From: [Clostridium] scindens
GTDB taxonomy: Bacteria; Bacillota; Clostridia; Lachnospirales; Lachnospiraceae
Length of the DNA stretch: 64,000 nucleotides
NCBI RefSeq assembly: GCF_019597925.1
Contig: NZ_CP080442.1
Span: 3,111,001-3,175,000, forward strand
Direction of reading: 5' to 3'
The first letter of the stretch is position 1, and each line of letters begins with the position of its first letter. The notes beneath the pieces are model-generated. The model was not told where the DNA came from and did no database searches. It worked only from the letters and a program-made list of their open reading frames with translations. The translations under genes and the position numbers were made by a program. Positions 1 through 8,279 of this stretch are shown piece after piece.

Positions 1-887
1 CTTTTGGCTGATGGCTTCACTTGCGCAAAAAGGAATTTAAGATTGAATACAAGCGCGATTGGCCCGATGACATAATTACTGTAAGATATAAATGCCGTTA
101 GCCCGCCGATGGTAAGGCTGCCGCCACAGATCAGATAACCGCCGATTCCATACAGGGCCGAGGTGACGGTCCATTGCAGGATAGAATCCCCAGACAGATT
201 ATACGTTTCCAGCAGATTGCTTCGTTTCCCCAGTTCCAGGACCTTTTTTTGCCTTCGCCTTAATTCCCTGCGCTCTTTTTTATAAAGATTCCATAATTTG
301 ACCTCCCGCATCCCGTTGATAGTATCTCCAAACCATGCGGAAAAATCGGTGGACTCCTGAATCCATTCTGCCACAGCCTCTTCCTTCCTTTTTGAGAAGA
401 AACGGATTAGAAGATATTTAACCGGCACAATTGCAAGCACCAGCACTGCGAGTTTCCAATCAATTACGAACAGCCCGATTACCCCGCTTATAATCTGAAG
501 GACATAACTGATTATACTCATTACGCTGCTGTCTACCAGTGTACCCACACCGCCTATATCCGTTGAAATCCGATTCATGATCTCTACGGAATTATTATGA
601 GAAAAGTACTCCATCTTGGCAAAAAGAAGTCTTTGGAATACCTTGGTGTACAAGTTTAATATGACGCTATTCTGCAAATCCGTAAATAGTTTTGCCTGCA
701 AAATATTGAGCGCCTCTTCAAGAACCGCCAATGCGAAAAGCACGCCTGAAAATATGAGAATCACTTGGAAGTCCTTGGCCATCATCCCCTGATCCATAAT
801 ACGCTTCATCACCAGCGGTCTGTAAAACGACGTTCCAATCAATACTATGTAGCAAAAAAATATAAGAAATATCTGTCTTTTTCGCAT
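1..887 (-). CDS. ABC exporter, transmembrane domain (partial, runs off window start)
   Basis: Reading the minus strand from an ATG at 887 gives an open frame to base 1 without a stop. The protein is an ABC exporter membrane domain: hydrophobic helices alternate with the usual cytoplasmic loops (MEYFSHNNSVEIMNRISTD, then a later helix pair ending in ISYSNYVIGP). The nucleotide-binding domain must lie beyond the window. An ATG at 893 is also in frame, but the AGGGG sits directly against it and is 6 nt before the ATG at 887, so 887 is preferred. It follows the subtilase-like gene by about 27 nt in the same operon, which suggests export of a peptide processed there. The family is clear from topology; the cargo is inferred. 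Confidence 0.8.
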   Translation of the reverse strand, partial: MRKRQIFLIFFCYIVLIGTSFYRPLVMKRIMDQGMMAKDFQVILIFSGVLFALAVLEEALNILQAKLFTDLQNSVILNLYTKVFQRLLFAKMEYFSHNNSVEIMNRISTDIGGVGTLVDSSVMSIISYVLQIISGVIGLFVIDWKLAVLVLAIVPVKYLLIRFFSKRKEEAVAEWIQESTDFSAWFGDTINGMREVKLWNLYKKERRELRRRQKKVLELGKRSNLLETYNLSGDSILQWTVTSALYGIGGYLICGGSLTIGGLTAFISYSNYVIGPIALVFNLKFLFAQVKPSAK

Positions 888-914
888 ATTCATCCCCTGC
901 CCGCTATCCGGCAT

Positions 915-2006
915 CTATGTCAAGATTCGATAAATCGTATCCGCTATGTCTTCTACATCCGCCGTTATACATCGTTCCTCATATATCGCCTCAAGGCTGT
1001 GTCCTTCCAGTTCTATCTCTATATCAAATGCAGCCTTATACCTGGCTGCATCTATCTCCTCTTTCTTTACAAGCACAAATATTAAATCCGTCTTATAATG
1101 GCAGTTCATGAACAACAGTTCATCCTCTAAATCATCCAGTTTCCCTATTTTTCGAAATCGGATATCATAGTCCATCGTCACGCTAGATATGCCTGTCGCC
1201 TGGACTTTATAGCATTCGAAAAATTGATCTGCCGCCTTACATGCTCCTTTGACGATCTCACATTCTTTCTCTCCGTATACAAGAATAATAGGAACTTCTG
1301 CGCTTCTGTAGAGCAATAACTCATCTTTCCTATACTGCTCCCTTTCATATGATTTCAATTGCCCTATCACCTGCTCCAAATTCATTCCACAGCCCAACTG
1401 TCTACATATGAAAGCTGCTGTCACTGGCGCGGCCAGACTGTTGGACGGCATATAATGCGCCTGTTGCACGAAGTCAAACATGCAGTTCGCATACACTTGC
1501 GCGCCAAGCCTCTCCCCTTCCTGATATGCCAATTCTCCGGGATGCAGATACTGTTCCCGATCAGACTGCACGCCTACTACAAATGGATAACTGGCTGGAA
1601 CCGTAACATATCTGTCATTATCCAGCGCTGATACAATCACTGCCTTTTGCGAAAGCCTCTTTGCGGCATCATATAAGTATTTGGAATCTGATAAAAGAGA
1701 AGATACTGCGCTTAAGTTGACTACATCGACTTCCAACTGCGTGCATAACTTAAGCGCCGCCTCCAAATCTCTAATATCTCCGGCTATCTTTCCCTTTCTT
1801 CCACTGTCGTCCGGCAAAACTTGTATACTTACCAATTCGTAATTTTCTAAACAATGATCAAGCACCAACGCCACCATGGTTCCGTGTGATATTCCGGTTC
1901 CCGTCAATGCCTCGCCGCCTCTCCTGCATACATTATACGATTCAAACCGTTGACAATGCAGCTTTCTGGAGTCAATAGCTGTATCTATAACTGCAACTCT
2001 ATGCAT
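915..2006 (-). CDS. Subtilase-like (S8) peptide-maturation protein
   Basis: About 363 residues with no signal peptide or membrane segment, so probably cytoplasmic. The three S8 catalytic positions can be read: Asp in VAVIDTAID near the N-terminus, His in GTGISHGTM, and Ser in SNSLAAP (family form GTSxAxP). The last ~130 residues, starting near VPIILVYGEKE, are a separate domain resembling the accessory proteins of clostridial Cys-rich peptide (Clo7bot-type) loci; that resemblance is from memory. An ATG at 2021 is open, but AGGAG lies 7 nt before the ATG at 2006. It sits between two FtsX-like permeases and an ABC exporter and probably matures an exported peptide; the substrate is not visible in the window. 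Confidence 0.7.
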   Translation of the reverse strand: MHRVAVIDTAIDSRKLHCQRFESYNVCRRGGEALTGTGISHGTMVALVLDHCLENYELVSIQVLPDDSGRKGKIAGDIRDLEAALKLCTQLEVDVVNLSAVSSLLSDSKYLYDAAKRLSQKAVIVSALDNDRYVTVPASYPFVVGVQSDREQYLHPGELAYQEGERLGAQVYANCMFDFVQQAHYMPSNSLAAPVTAAFICRQLGCGMNLEQVIGQLKSYEREQYRKDELLLYRSAEVPIILVYGEKECEIVKGACKAADQFFECYKVQATGISSVTMDYDIRFRKIGKLDDLEDELLFMNCHYKTDLIFVLVKKEEIDAARYKAAFDIEIELEGHSLEAIYEERCITADVEDIADTIYRILT

Positions 2007-2042
2007 ACGACAACTCCTCATTTCTATACCATCACCTCACTT

Positions 2043-3569
2043 TTATAGCAAGGACAGTATCTCTTTTGGCTTTAGCTTTAATATCTCTCGTGCCGAAAAA
2101 ATCGTGACCATTGCCAACACTAAGGCTAATATTCCGGATGTACCCAGTATTATAGGAATCGTAACTTGGCAATCAACCGTCTCAGGCGCTTCTACTTCCG
2201 ATTCCACCTGGAATTGCTTACTGAATTCCTGTATATCTTCTGCCGCTGCTGGCGGCTCTTGGTAATTCTCCTCCAAATTCTCCGCCTCTTTCTTTCCCTG
2301 TTCATTCATACCTGACAGCATCCAATTTCCAACCCTATTGCTGACTCCGGCAGCAAGCATGCCTGAGAGCGCCACAGATATGGCCAGAATCAGCAGCCCT
2401 TCAATCAAGAACTGACTTGCTATGCTTCTTCCTCCATTCCCAATGGCCAAAAGAATCCCTGTCTCTTTACGCCTGGTTCCGACCCACATTCGGAGAATCA
2501 AAACTAATAATATAATACAAATCACCAAAACAAATACTATCATGAAGATAGATATCTTGCTCATATTTCGTAGTGGCTTGAGCGATGATTGATATGTTGT
2601 ATCATCTGGCTTAATTTTAAATGAATCCCAGTTAACGCCCTCAATCTCCTGAACCTTCTCTATAATATCATCCATCTTTCTTGGGTCATATACGAAGAAT
2701 GAGGCCTTGTCATACAATAGTCCATTATTTATTCCCTGTAGTTGTGCATCCTTCTGGCGCAATTCTTGTATCGTACTGCAAGCGGCAAACATATAATTCT
2801 CTGCTATCTCTTCTTCCAGCGTATATTCGCTTATAACCTGGGATACGTTTACATGAAAGATTCCGACAATCTCAAAGTTCTTCTTATATATAATTACGCT
2901 CGGATCTCCTAATTCCGTCAAATATTTATTCTGCTCGCCGCAAATAGTATCGCCCAGAGCCAGGTGATTCTTCTTAGCCAATACATCCGATATTAGAATC
3001 TTGTCCTTATCCTGTTCTGTTAGATGTCGGCCTTCTACTAATTCATAAGAATTCGTTCGAAAGTAATCACTTAATTCACTCCTGCTATATCCTAATAGCC
3101 GGCCTCCCTTTGCGGTTACATCTGGGTTATAAACCTCACCTTCAAATGATTCCGGGTCTGTTTTTTTCAATTCTGCTAGGCTTGTATGGAGTCCAGGAAT
3201 AAAATCCAGGTCGCCAAAATATAAGGTCGTCTCCACTTCTTTGCATACAGTTTTAATTCCTTGGACAGACATTACTTTTTCTATGACATCGTCATTTAGC
3301 CGTGATCCTTTATAATTATAAGCCTCCGCCCCAGTTATCGGATCTGTATAAGATTCCCATAAAGAACTATCCTCGAAATTATTATTTATCTCCATATTGA
3401 AATTACTTCCATAGGTTTTCCTCAATTCCTCAATTCCATCCTGGCTGCTCTTCCATACCGCAAAGCATATCATAAGCGTGCTGGAAATTATCGTCAAGAT
3501 AAGTAGAAGCAGTAGGCATCTCCGCTTATTTCGCTTTATATATAAAGTTGCTCTTGCCAAAACGCCCAT
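2043..3569 (-). CDS. FtsX-like ABC permease, second of a tandem pair
   Basis: 508 residues in the MacB/FtsX layout: an N-terminal membrane helix (about 15-37), a large extracellular domain, then three helices near the C-terminus (about 335-358, 388-410, 470-492). The cytoplasmic loop GTRRKETGILLAIGN is the FtsX-domain signature. It is clearly a paralog of the gene upstream: both keep EGRH, AKKNHL and the C-terminal LKPKEILSLL. No ATP-binding subunit lies beside it within the window; the partner could be left of base 1. It is in one transcription unit with agrDB and the subtilase, so a role in peptide export or immunity is inferred. Confidence 0.85.
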   Translation of the reverse strand: MGVLARATLYIKRNKRRCLLLLLILTIISSTLMICFAVWKSSQDGIEELRKTYGSNFNMEINNNFEDSSLWESYTDPITGAEAYNYKGSRLNDDVIEKVMSVQGIKTVCKEVETTLYFGDLDFIPGLHTSLAELKKTDPESFEGEVYNPDVTAKGGRLLGYSRSELSDYFRTNSYELVEGRHLTEQDKDKILISDVLAKKNHLALGDTICGEQNKYLTELGDPSVIIYKKNFEIVGIFHVNVSQVISEYTLEEEIAENYMFAACSTIQELRQKDAQLQGINNGLLYDKASFFVYDPRKMDDIIEKVQEIEGVNWDSFKIKPDDTTYQSSLKPLRNMSKISIFMIVFVLVICIILLVLILRMWVGTRRKETGILLAIGNGGRSIASQFLIEGLLILAISVALSGMLAAGVSNRVGNWMLSGMNEQGKKEAENLEENYQEPPAAAEDIQEFSKQFQVESEVEAPETVDCQVTIPIILGTSGILALVLAMVTIFSAREILKLKPKEILSLL

Positions 3570-3585
3570 ATCTCCATATGCCCCC

Positions 3586-5115
3586 TTATAACAATGACAA
3601 TATCTCCTTCGGCTTCAGTTTCAAAACCTCCTTCGCCGAAAAAATCGTGACCACGGTCAGCACTAGGGAAAGTATCCCGGCAGAGCCAAGCACTATAGGA
3701 AGCGTCACCTGGCAATCGACCGTCTCCGGAGCCTCTGCCTCTGCTTTCACCTCAAACTGCTGGATGAATGCCTGCATGTCTTCTGCGGCCGCTGGCAACT
3801 CCTGGGTGCTGATTTCCTCATTTCTCGCATTCTCCACCCTCTGCGCCTGGGCATTCATGCCTGACAGCATCCAATTCCCAATTCCATTGCTGCCCCCGGC
3901 AGCCATCCCGCCCGCGAGCATCACAGACACTGCCAGAATCATCACTCCCTCAAGAATAAACTGGCCTGCAATGCTTCTTTTACTATTCCCGATACACAGA
4001 AGAATTCCCATCTCTTTGCGCCTCGATCCGATCCACATCCGGAGTATCAGGACTAGCAAGATAATGCAGATCACGATTACAAATGCCATCATAAAAAGAG
4101 AGATTCTGGTCATATTTTGCAATGGCTTAAGCGCTGACTGATAGGCAGTGTCGTCGGGCCTTAGGACAAAATAGTACCAGTCGATGCCTTCTATGTTCTG
4201 AACCTTTTCAAGGACTTGATCCAAGTCTTTCGGGTCTTTCACGAAAAATGTCACCTTCTGATACGGAGGCTCCTTATGTAAGTCCACCGCCTCAAAATAG
4301 GCTCTTCTAGCCTCCTGAGTCACATTCACATCTGCAAACATAAAATTCTCGGCAATATCTGGCTCAACTGTATATTCACTGACTATCTGAGTCGTATTTA
4401 CATGAAAAATTCCAATAATCTCTAAATCAACCTCATAAAAAATAGTATTTGGATCGCCTCCATCAATTGAGCGCTTATTTAAAACTGCATGAGTATTATC
4501 TCCTATTTTCAAATGGTTTTTCTTTGCTAGGGCATCCGAAATCATCACCTTTTTTTGATCCTGTTCCTGGATATGCCTTCCTTCCCTAAGTTCAAATGCA
4601 TTCGTCCGAAAATAACTGCTAAATTCACTCTTACTATATCCCTCCAGCGAGTTATCCTTCGCTACTATAAGTGTATTGGATAACTCCGGATCGTTATCCT
4701 TTCTTTCCCTTTTTATGCATTCCGCAAACAGGCCTGGGATAAATGTTATATCCACAAAATTGAGTGTAATTTCCTGCTCTATGCAGAAATCCTCGATCCC
4801 CTCTACAGAAGCCACCTTATCAACTATTTCATCACTTAGATAAGGCCCCTTATACCGATACTGCACTACGCCGTTATCCGTCACCTCTTTTTCCCATAAC
4901 GTCGTATCCTCTTTGCTGCTGTCCGTTATATTCGGCATAAGAATAAAGGAATTGCCATAACTTTTCCGAAGACTATCTATCGCATCCTGGCTGCTCCTCC
5001 ATACCGCAAAGCATATGATGAGGGAACAGGAGATTACAGTCAAAGTTAACAGAAGCAGTATACATCTATGCCTGTTTCTCTTCAAATATATAATGGACCT
5101 TATCCACGCACTCAT
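3586..5115 (-). CDS. FtsX-like ABC permease, first of a tandem pair
   Basis: 509 residues with one N-terminal helix (about 15-37), a large outside domain and three C-terminal helices, ending LKPKEILSLL like its neighbour. The loop GSRRKEMGILLCIGN marks the FtsX permease domain. The start ATG at 5115 follows AAGGGGGG by 7 nt. It lies 16 nt before its paralog and about 190 nt after agrB on the same strand. Tandem duplication is the likely origin, since motif order and spacing match throughout. No nucleotide-binding partner is present here. It may work as a heterodimer with the next gene; the substrate is unknown. Confidence 0.85.
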   Translation of the reverse strand: MSAWIRSIIYLKRNRHRCILLLLTLTVISCSLIICFAVWRSSQDAIDSLRKSYGNSFILMPNITDSSKEDTTLWEKEVTDNGVVQYRYKGPYLSDEIVDKVASVEGIEDFCIEQEITLNFVDITFIPGLFAECIKRERKDNDPELSNTLIVAKDNSLEGYSKSEFSSYFRTNAFELREGRHIQEQDQKKVMISDALAKKNHLKIGDNTHAVLNKRSIDGGDPNTIFYEVDLEIIGIFHVNTTQIVSEYTVEPDIAENFMFADVNVTQEARRAYFEAVDLHKEPPYQKVTFFVKDPKDLDQVLEKVQNIEGIDWYYFVLRPDDTAYQSALKPLQNMTRISLFMMAFVIVICIILLVLILRMWIGSRRKEMGILLCIGNSKRSIAGQFILEGVMILAVSVMLAGGMAAGGSNGIGNWMLSGMNAQAQRVENARNEEISTQELPAAAEDMQAFIQQFEVKAEAEAPETVDCQVTLPIVLGSAGILSLVLTVVTIFSAKEVLKLKPKEILSLL

Positions 5116-5249
5116 TTTCTATCCCCCCTTCGCCTGATTAACTGCTGTTGAATTATCCCTATAATAAGATTTCCTTCCGTCGCCCCCTTAAAATCTCTAT
5201 TATTTTCTTTGAAAATAGCAGCACCCTTATGGATACTGCTAACTCTCAT
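5112..5249 (-). CDS. Candidate small ORF ahead of the FtsX pair
   Basis: A 45-codon frame (MRVSSIHKGA at the start, QQQLIRRRGDRK at the end) lies between agrB and the first FtsX gene. Its TGA overlaps the FtsX ATG as ATGA, the arrangement expected for translational coupling. The product would be strongly basic at its C-terminus. Against it, the nearest purine-rich stretch (AAAGGA) is 14 nt before the ATG, too far for a good ribosome-binding site, and no homolog is recognised. It could be a peptide precursor for the neighbouring maturation genes or a chance frame. Confidence 0.2.
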   Translation of the reverse strand: MRVSSIHKGAAIFKENNRDFKGATEGNLIIGIIQQQLIRRRGDRK

Positions 5250-5307
5250 ACAGATTATGTATGTCCTTTAATATTTACAATTATGGTTACAATCTACAAC
5301 AGAATAA

Positions 5308-5871
5308 TTAAGCAGTCTGTCTCTTTCTTATATTCATAACCAGCATCACCGCCTGTATTATTAACGCCGTACCAATCCCTTCTCTGTAATTACATCCGGC
5401 ATAATACATCACTCCGAATATAACTCCAAGAAGAATCAGAATTCCCCTCGCCTTTTTCCTGTATAACTGGATCTCATATTGTTCCAAATGATTATTGGGA
5501 TTCTCGCTGGGCGAAAGGAACCATATAACAAATGCTGCTATTATCAGCATTGTGTTCACGACCGGTTCATATACTATGTAATTCTTAAACATGCCAATTG
5601 CAAGCAATACTACCAAAATAGTACATGCATAGCATTTTAAAGAAGATTTACAATGAAATCCTCCCGAGTATTCCCGGATACATTTATATGCGCCTACAAA
5701 AATCAGGGTATTGACCAGTTCGCCCGCCAGATATCCCAGCACAAGAATCGTCAGTATATGACCTGCCTTTATTAATAACAGCCTTAGGCCATAAGTATAA
5801 ATCTCTATGTCGTCGGCAGGATGGAACTGGTCAATTGCTCTTTCTATTCCTTGTTGGAATTTTCTAATCAT
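5308..5871 (-). CDS. agrB: AgrB, autoinducer-peptide processing membrane protease
   Basis: 187 residues with several membrane helices. AgrB cuts the AgrD precursor at its C-terminal side and forms the thiolactone ring. The catalytic pair is visible: His73 in GGFHCKSS and Cys80 seven residues on, the same spacing as His77/Cys84 of the staphylococcal protein. Its ATG overlaps the end of agrD by 8 nt, so the two are translationally coupled. Downstream on the same strand are the FtsX pair, the subtilase and the exporter. Confidence 0.93.
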   Translation of the reverse strand: MIRKFQQGIERAIDQFHPADDIEIYTYGLRLLLIKAGHILTILVLGYLAGELVNTLIFVGAYKCIREYSGGFHCKSSLKCYACTILVVLLAIGMFKNYIVYEPVVNTMLIIAAFVIWFLSPSENPNNHLEQYEIQLYRKKARGILILLGVIFGVMYYAGCNYREGIGTALIIQAVMLVMNIRKRQTA

Positions 5872-6016
5872 GTCTCTTTTTTAATGCTTTGACGCTATCT
5901 GGCATCTCAGGCTGGCCATGAATAAAAGGACACGTTGAATTTGCACTTTTTTCAGCCTGTTTATAAAGAGTCTTCAACACCACATTTCCCATTGCTTTTT
6001 TCATTTTCTTGTCCAT
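5864..6016 (-). CDS. agrD: AgrD, cyclic autoinducer peptide precursor
   Basis: A 50-residue peptide too short for ordinary gene calling. It has a basic, amphipathic N-terminus (MDKKMKKAMGNVVLKTLYKQ), a core ANSTCPFIH and an acidic C-terminal part GQPEMPDSV followed by a basic tail. The core aligns with the staphylococcal pattern STC-x4 followed by a PEVP-like recognition segment, so the predicted ring is Cys29-Pro-Phe-Ile-His33. AAGGAG lies 8 nt before the ATG. It overlaps agrB by 8 nt. The exact N-terminal trim of the mature peptide cannot be told from sequence. Confidence 0.88.
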   Translation of the reverse strand: MDKKMKKAMGNVVLKTLYKQAEKSANSTCPFIHGQPEMPDSVKALKKRHD

Positions 6017-6052
6017 AAAATTTTCTCCTTTTCCTCTAATAGTTTTTTTACT

Positions 6053-6081
6053 TTTATATATGTTTTACCATAATTGTCCAA
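6053..6081 (-). promoter_or_regulatory. Promoter of the agrDB operon
   Basis: On the minus strand TTGGAC (6081-6076) and TATAAA (6058-6053) are separated by 17 nt and lie about 37 nt before the agrD start. Being downstream of the agrC terminator, it would give agrDB and the export genes their own transcript. Confidence 0.55.
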
Positions 6082-6128
6082 CTATTTACAGCTCAAAACA
6101 GACAACTGCCGCTTTTTTTGTATAACTA
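6079..6128 (-). promoter_or_regulatory. Possible AgrA (LytTR) binding repeats
   Basis: On the minus strand the word (T/C)AGTT(A/G) occurs at 6128-6123, 6108-6103 and 6084-6079, spaced 20 and 24 nt, the last touching the -35 box. LytTR regulators usually bind direct repeats about two helical turns apart, so the first two are plausible AgrA sites. The match is short and the region AT-rich. Confidence 0.3.
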
Positions 6129-6196
6129 ACGTTTATATTCTTTTTTTCTATCTTTACTTGCATTACAATCTTATCCAATTTCACTTCTTTATATAT

Positions 6197-6239
6197 ATAA
6201 AACTGACCTTGATAAGTCATCTCCAACTTATCAAGGTCA
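6197..6239 (-). terminator. Intrinsic terminator after agrC
   Basis: A perfect 14-bp inverted repeat (6204-6217 with 6226-6239, 8-nt loop; arm TGACCTTGATAAGT) is followed on the minus strand by TTTTAT. It lies 28 nt after the agrC stop and separates agrAC from agrDB. Confidence 0.8.
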
Positions 6240-6266
6240 ATTCTCTTCCACCGCTGGAATCCTTCA

Positions 6267-7556
6267 TCACGAATCCCGACAGTCTCTAATATTTATCTTG
6301 GTTATAAAGAATTCTTCTGTATAATCAAAATTCAGGTCTCCATCATACTTCTTTACGATCTCCTCTAGGATCAGCATCCCCAGCCCTTTGTGCCCGGGCT
6401 TCGTTGATACAGGCTTTCTGTTTTTTATAACAGGCCTTTGGCCGATTGAATTCATTAGATTAATGACAATAAACTTCTTATACTTATGAATACGCAGGTC
6501 GATATCCTTTTTTACCGCAACACTGTCTTCGCAGGCCTCAATAGAATTGTCCAGCAGATTGGCAAATAAGGAGGTAAGTTCCATATCGCTCATAAAATCC
6601 CAGTCTATATCCTGCATTGAAATATTAAAATTGATATTCAGCCGCTCGCACTGCTGCATCTTTTCCCAGATGATCACATTGATAATCTTATTGCTGCACT
6701 GGAACTTCTGTTCAAGGCTTTTGATAGTCTCCTCCAGGTTCTCGATATATGCCTGGTTATTGCTGTAAGACTCATTGGCCAGGCTTTCTACGACTTGCAG
6801 ATGCTTCTTAAAGTCATGCAGCAGTTTTTGGGCGGCTTCATATCGTTTCTCACTTTCATGATAGAACTTATTGGTGGCAGCCTTCTGCTGACTCAATAAT
6901 TCGGTCTGCTTTTCCAAATATGTAATTCTGGAAATCATCTTATACAAGTACAGGATGCCAATATCCACAATGACAAATCCGATGCTTATGCCTAAGAATG
7001 GGACTGTATGAAACTGAATCTTTACAAAATATGATATGACCGCTGTTTCAAACCCTAGCAAAAAAATCATGTAAATACTTAACGCAATGGATGACTTGGA
7101 AATAGGATTATTTTTTAAAAACTGAATGATCTTCTTATGCGTGCATATAAGCAAAAGGGCGTTCACAATCCCGGAGGTTAAATAGATAACATCATCATAC
7201 GATGTCATATACCCGCTTCTTGATATGCAGAAGGAAAATAAAACGCTGATAATCGTATCTACCGCAATAATATAGATAAAAAACAGGATAAAGTTAATGA
7301 CGGGATTCCTGCCCTTCACATGATAGAGCGTTCCATTGATCATTCCCATGCTAAGTACCGTGCAGATTACATTCACATAAGGAAGTTTTAATATGCCGAT
7401 TCCAAAACTGATCATGATATATGCAAGATAAGCCAGCCAATACATTCTTCTATTATCGTATTTCCTGGGATACAGCGTCTCCATGAACACGTTAAAAATG
7501 TAGGCAGAAATACAGCTCATTCCAAAAAGTCCTATATAATTAATCATAGCCATCAC
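6267..7556 (-). CDS. agrC: AgrC-like sensor histidine kinase (GHKL family)
   Basis: 429 residues: an N-terminal half of about six membrane helices (1-205), a short coiled coil, the dimerisation motif HDFKKH at His247, and a GHKL ATPase domain with N-box LLDNSIEACED and GLGMLILEEI. This is the layout of AgrC, which senses the cyclic peptide made by AgrD/AgrB. It follows agrA directly. The frame opens with GTG at 7556; AGGTG placed 6 nt before the ATG at 7547 makes MINYIGLF a good alternative start. It is followed by a terminator. Confidence 0.88.
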   Translation of the reverse strand: MMAMINYIGLFGMSCISAYIFNVFMETLYPRKYDNRRMYWLAYLAYIMISFGIGILKLPYVNVICTVLSMGMINGTLYHVKGRNPVINFILFFIYIIAVDTIISVLFSFCISRSGYMTSYDDVIYLTSGIVNALLLICTHKKIIQFLKNNPISKSSIALSIYMIFLLGFETAVISYFVKIQFHTVPFLGISIGFVIVDIGILYLYKMISRITYLEKQTELLSQQKAATNKFYHESEKRYEAAQKLLHDFKKHLQVVESLANESYSNNQAYIENLEETIKSLEQKFQCSNKIINVIIWEKMQQCERLNINFNISMQDIDWDFMSDMELTSLFANLLDNSIEACEDSVAVKKDIDLRIHKYKKFIVINLMNSIGQRPVIKNRKPVSTKPGHKGLGMLILEEIVKKYDGDLNFDYTEEFFITKINIRDCRDS

Positions 7557-8276
7557 CTAAAATAATTTGAAAGTCGTCTGCAGGAAATCATTGAAACTAT
7601 TTTTAAATGCAACCGATCTCTTCTGGGCCAGCGGAACGGTGTCCCCATTGTCCATTCGTATATCAGCCCCTTTTATATCCTTGATATGCAGCATATTTAC
7701 GATAAAACTTTTATGCGGCATTTCAAAATGATATCGGCATAACTTTTCGTACAGCTGCTTCAAGCTATAAGATGCCGACGTATAACGCCTTCTTTCACAT
7801 ACGATCGATAGTTCTCTTGCACAATATTTAAAGTAATAGATCTCATTGATTCTAAGATTGATGCCGCCCTGGCTTGTCTTAAAAAATATTTCCGGCGATA
7901 CCTCTGCCTCTTCCAGATACCTGACGGCTTCATTAAGGACAGCATATATCTCTTCTTCCTTTATAGGCTTGCACAGATAGTCAAATGCGTGGACCTTATA
8001 AGCATGGCTTTTAAAATTACTGTAGTTGGTCAGATAAATGATCTTGCTTCTTACATCCCATTTCCGCAATGCTTCTGCGGTCTCGATCCCATTTATTTCT
8101 GGCATCTCGATATCTAAAAATATGATATCATACGCTTCTTTATCTTCAATCATCTTACTGCCTGATTCATATAGCGTCAGCTCTGCATTTCTCTTTCTCT
8201 CGTCGAAATATGTCTTTATGATATCAGAAGCCTGTTCTCTGACCGTAAGCTCATCATCACAAACTGCAATTTTCAT
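7557..8276 (-). CDS. agrA: AgrA-like response regulator (REC + LytTR)
   Basis: 239 residues. The receiver domain has acidic Asp7/Asp8 and phospho-acceptor Asp55 in IIFLDIEMPEING. A LytTR DNA-binding domain fills about 140-239. The LytTR family binds direct repeats upstream of target promoters. It lies 3 nt after a nuclease-helicase-like gene and directly before agrC, so phosphotransfer from that kinase is the obvious pairing. Targets probably include the agrDB promoter. Confidence 0.9.
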   Translation of the reverse strand: MKIAVCDDELTVREQASDIIKTYFDERKRNAELTLYESGSKMIEDKEAYDIIFLDIEMPEINGIETAEALRKWDVRSKIIYLTNYSNFKSHAYKVHAFDYLCKPIKEEEIYAVLNEAVRYLEEAEVSPEIFFKTSQGGINLRINEIYYFKYCARELSIVCERRRYTSASYSLKQLYEKLCRYHFEMPHKSFIVNMLHIKDIKGADIRMDNGDTVPLAQKRSVAFKNSFNDFLQTTFKLF

Positions 8277-8279
8277 CCC

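Noticed and set aside
3548..4141. A 197-codon plus-strand frame
   Set aside because: Antisense shadow of the FtsX-like gene; no ribosome-binding site and no recognisable sequence.
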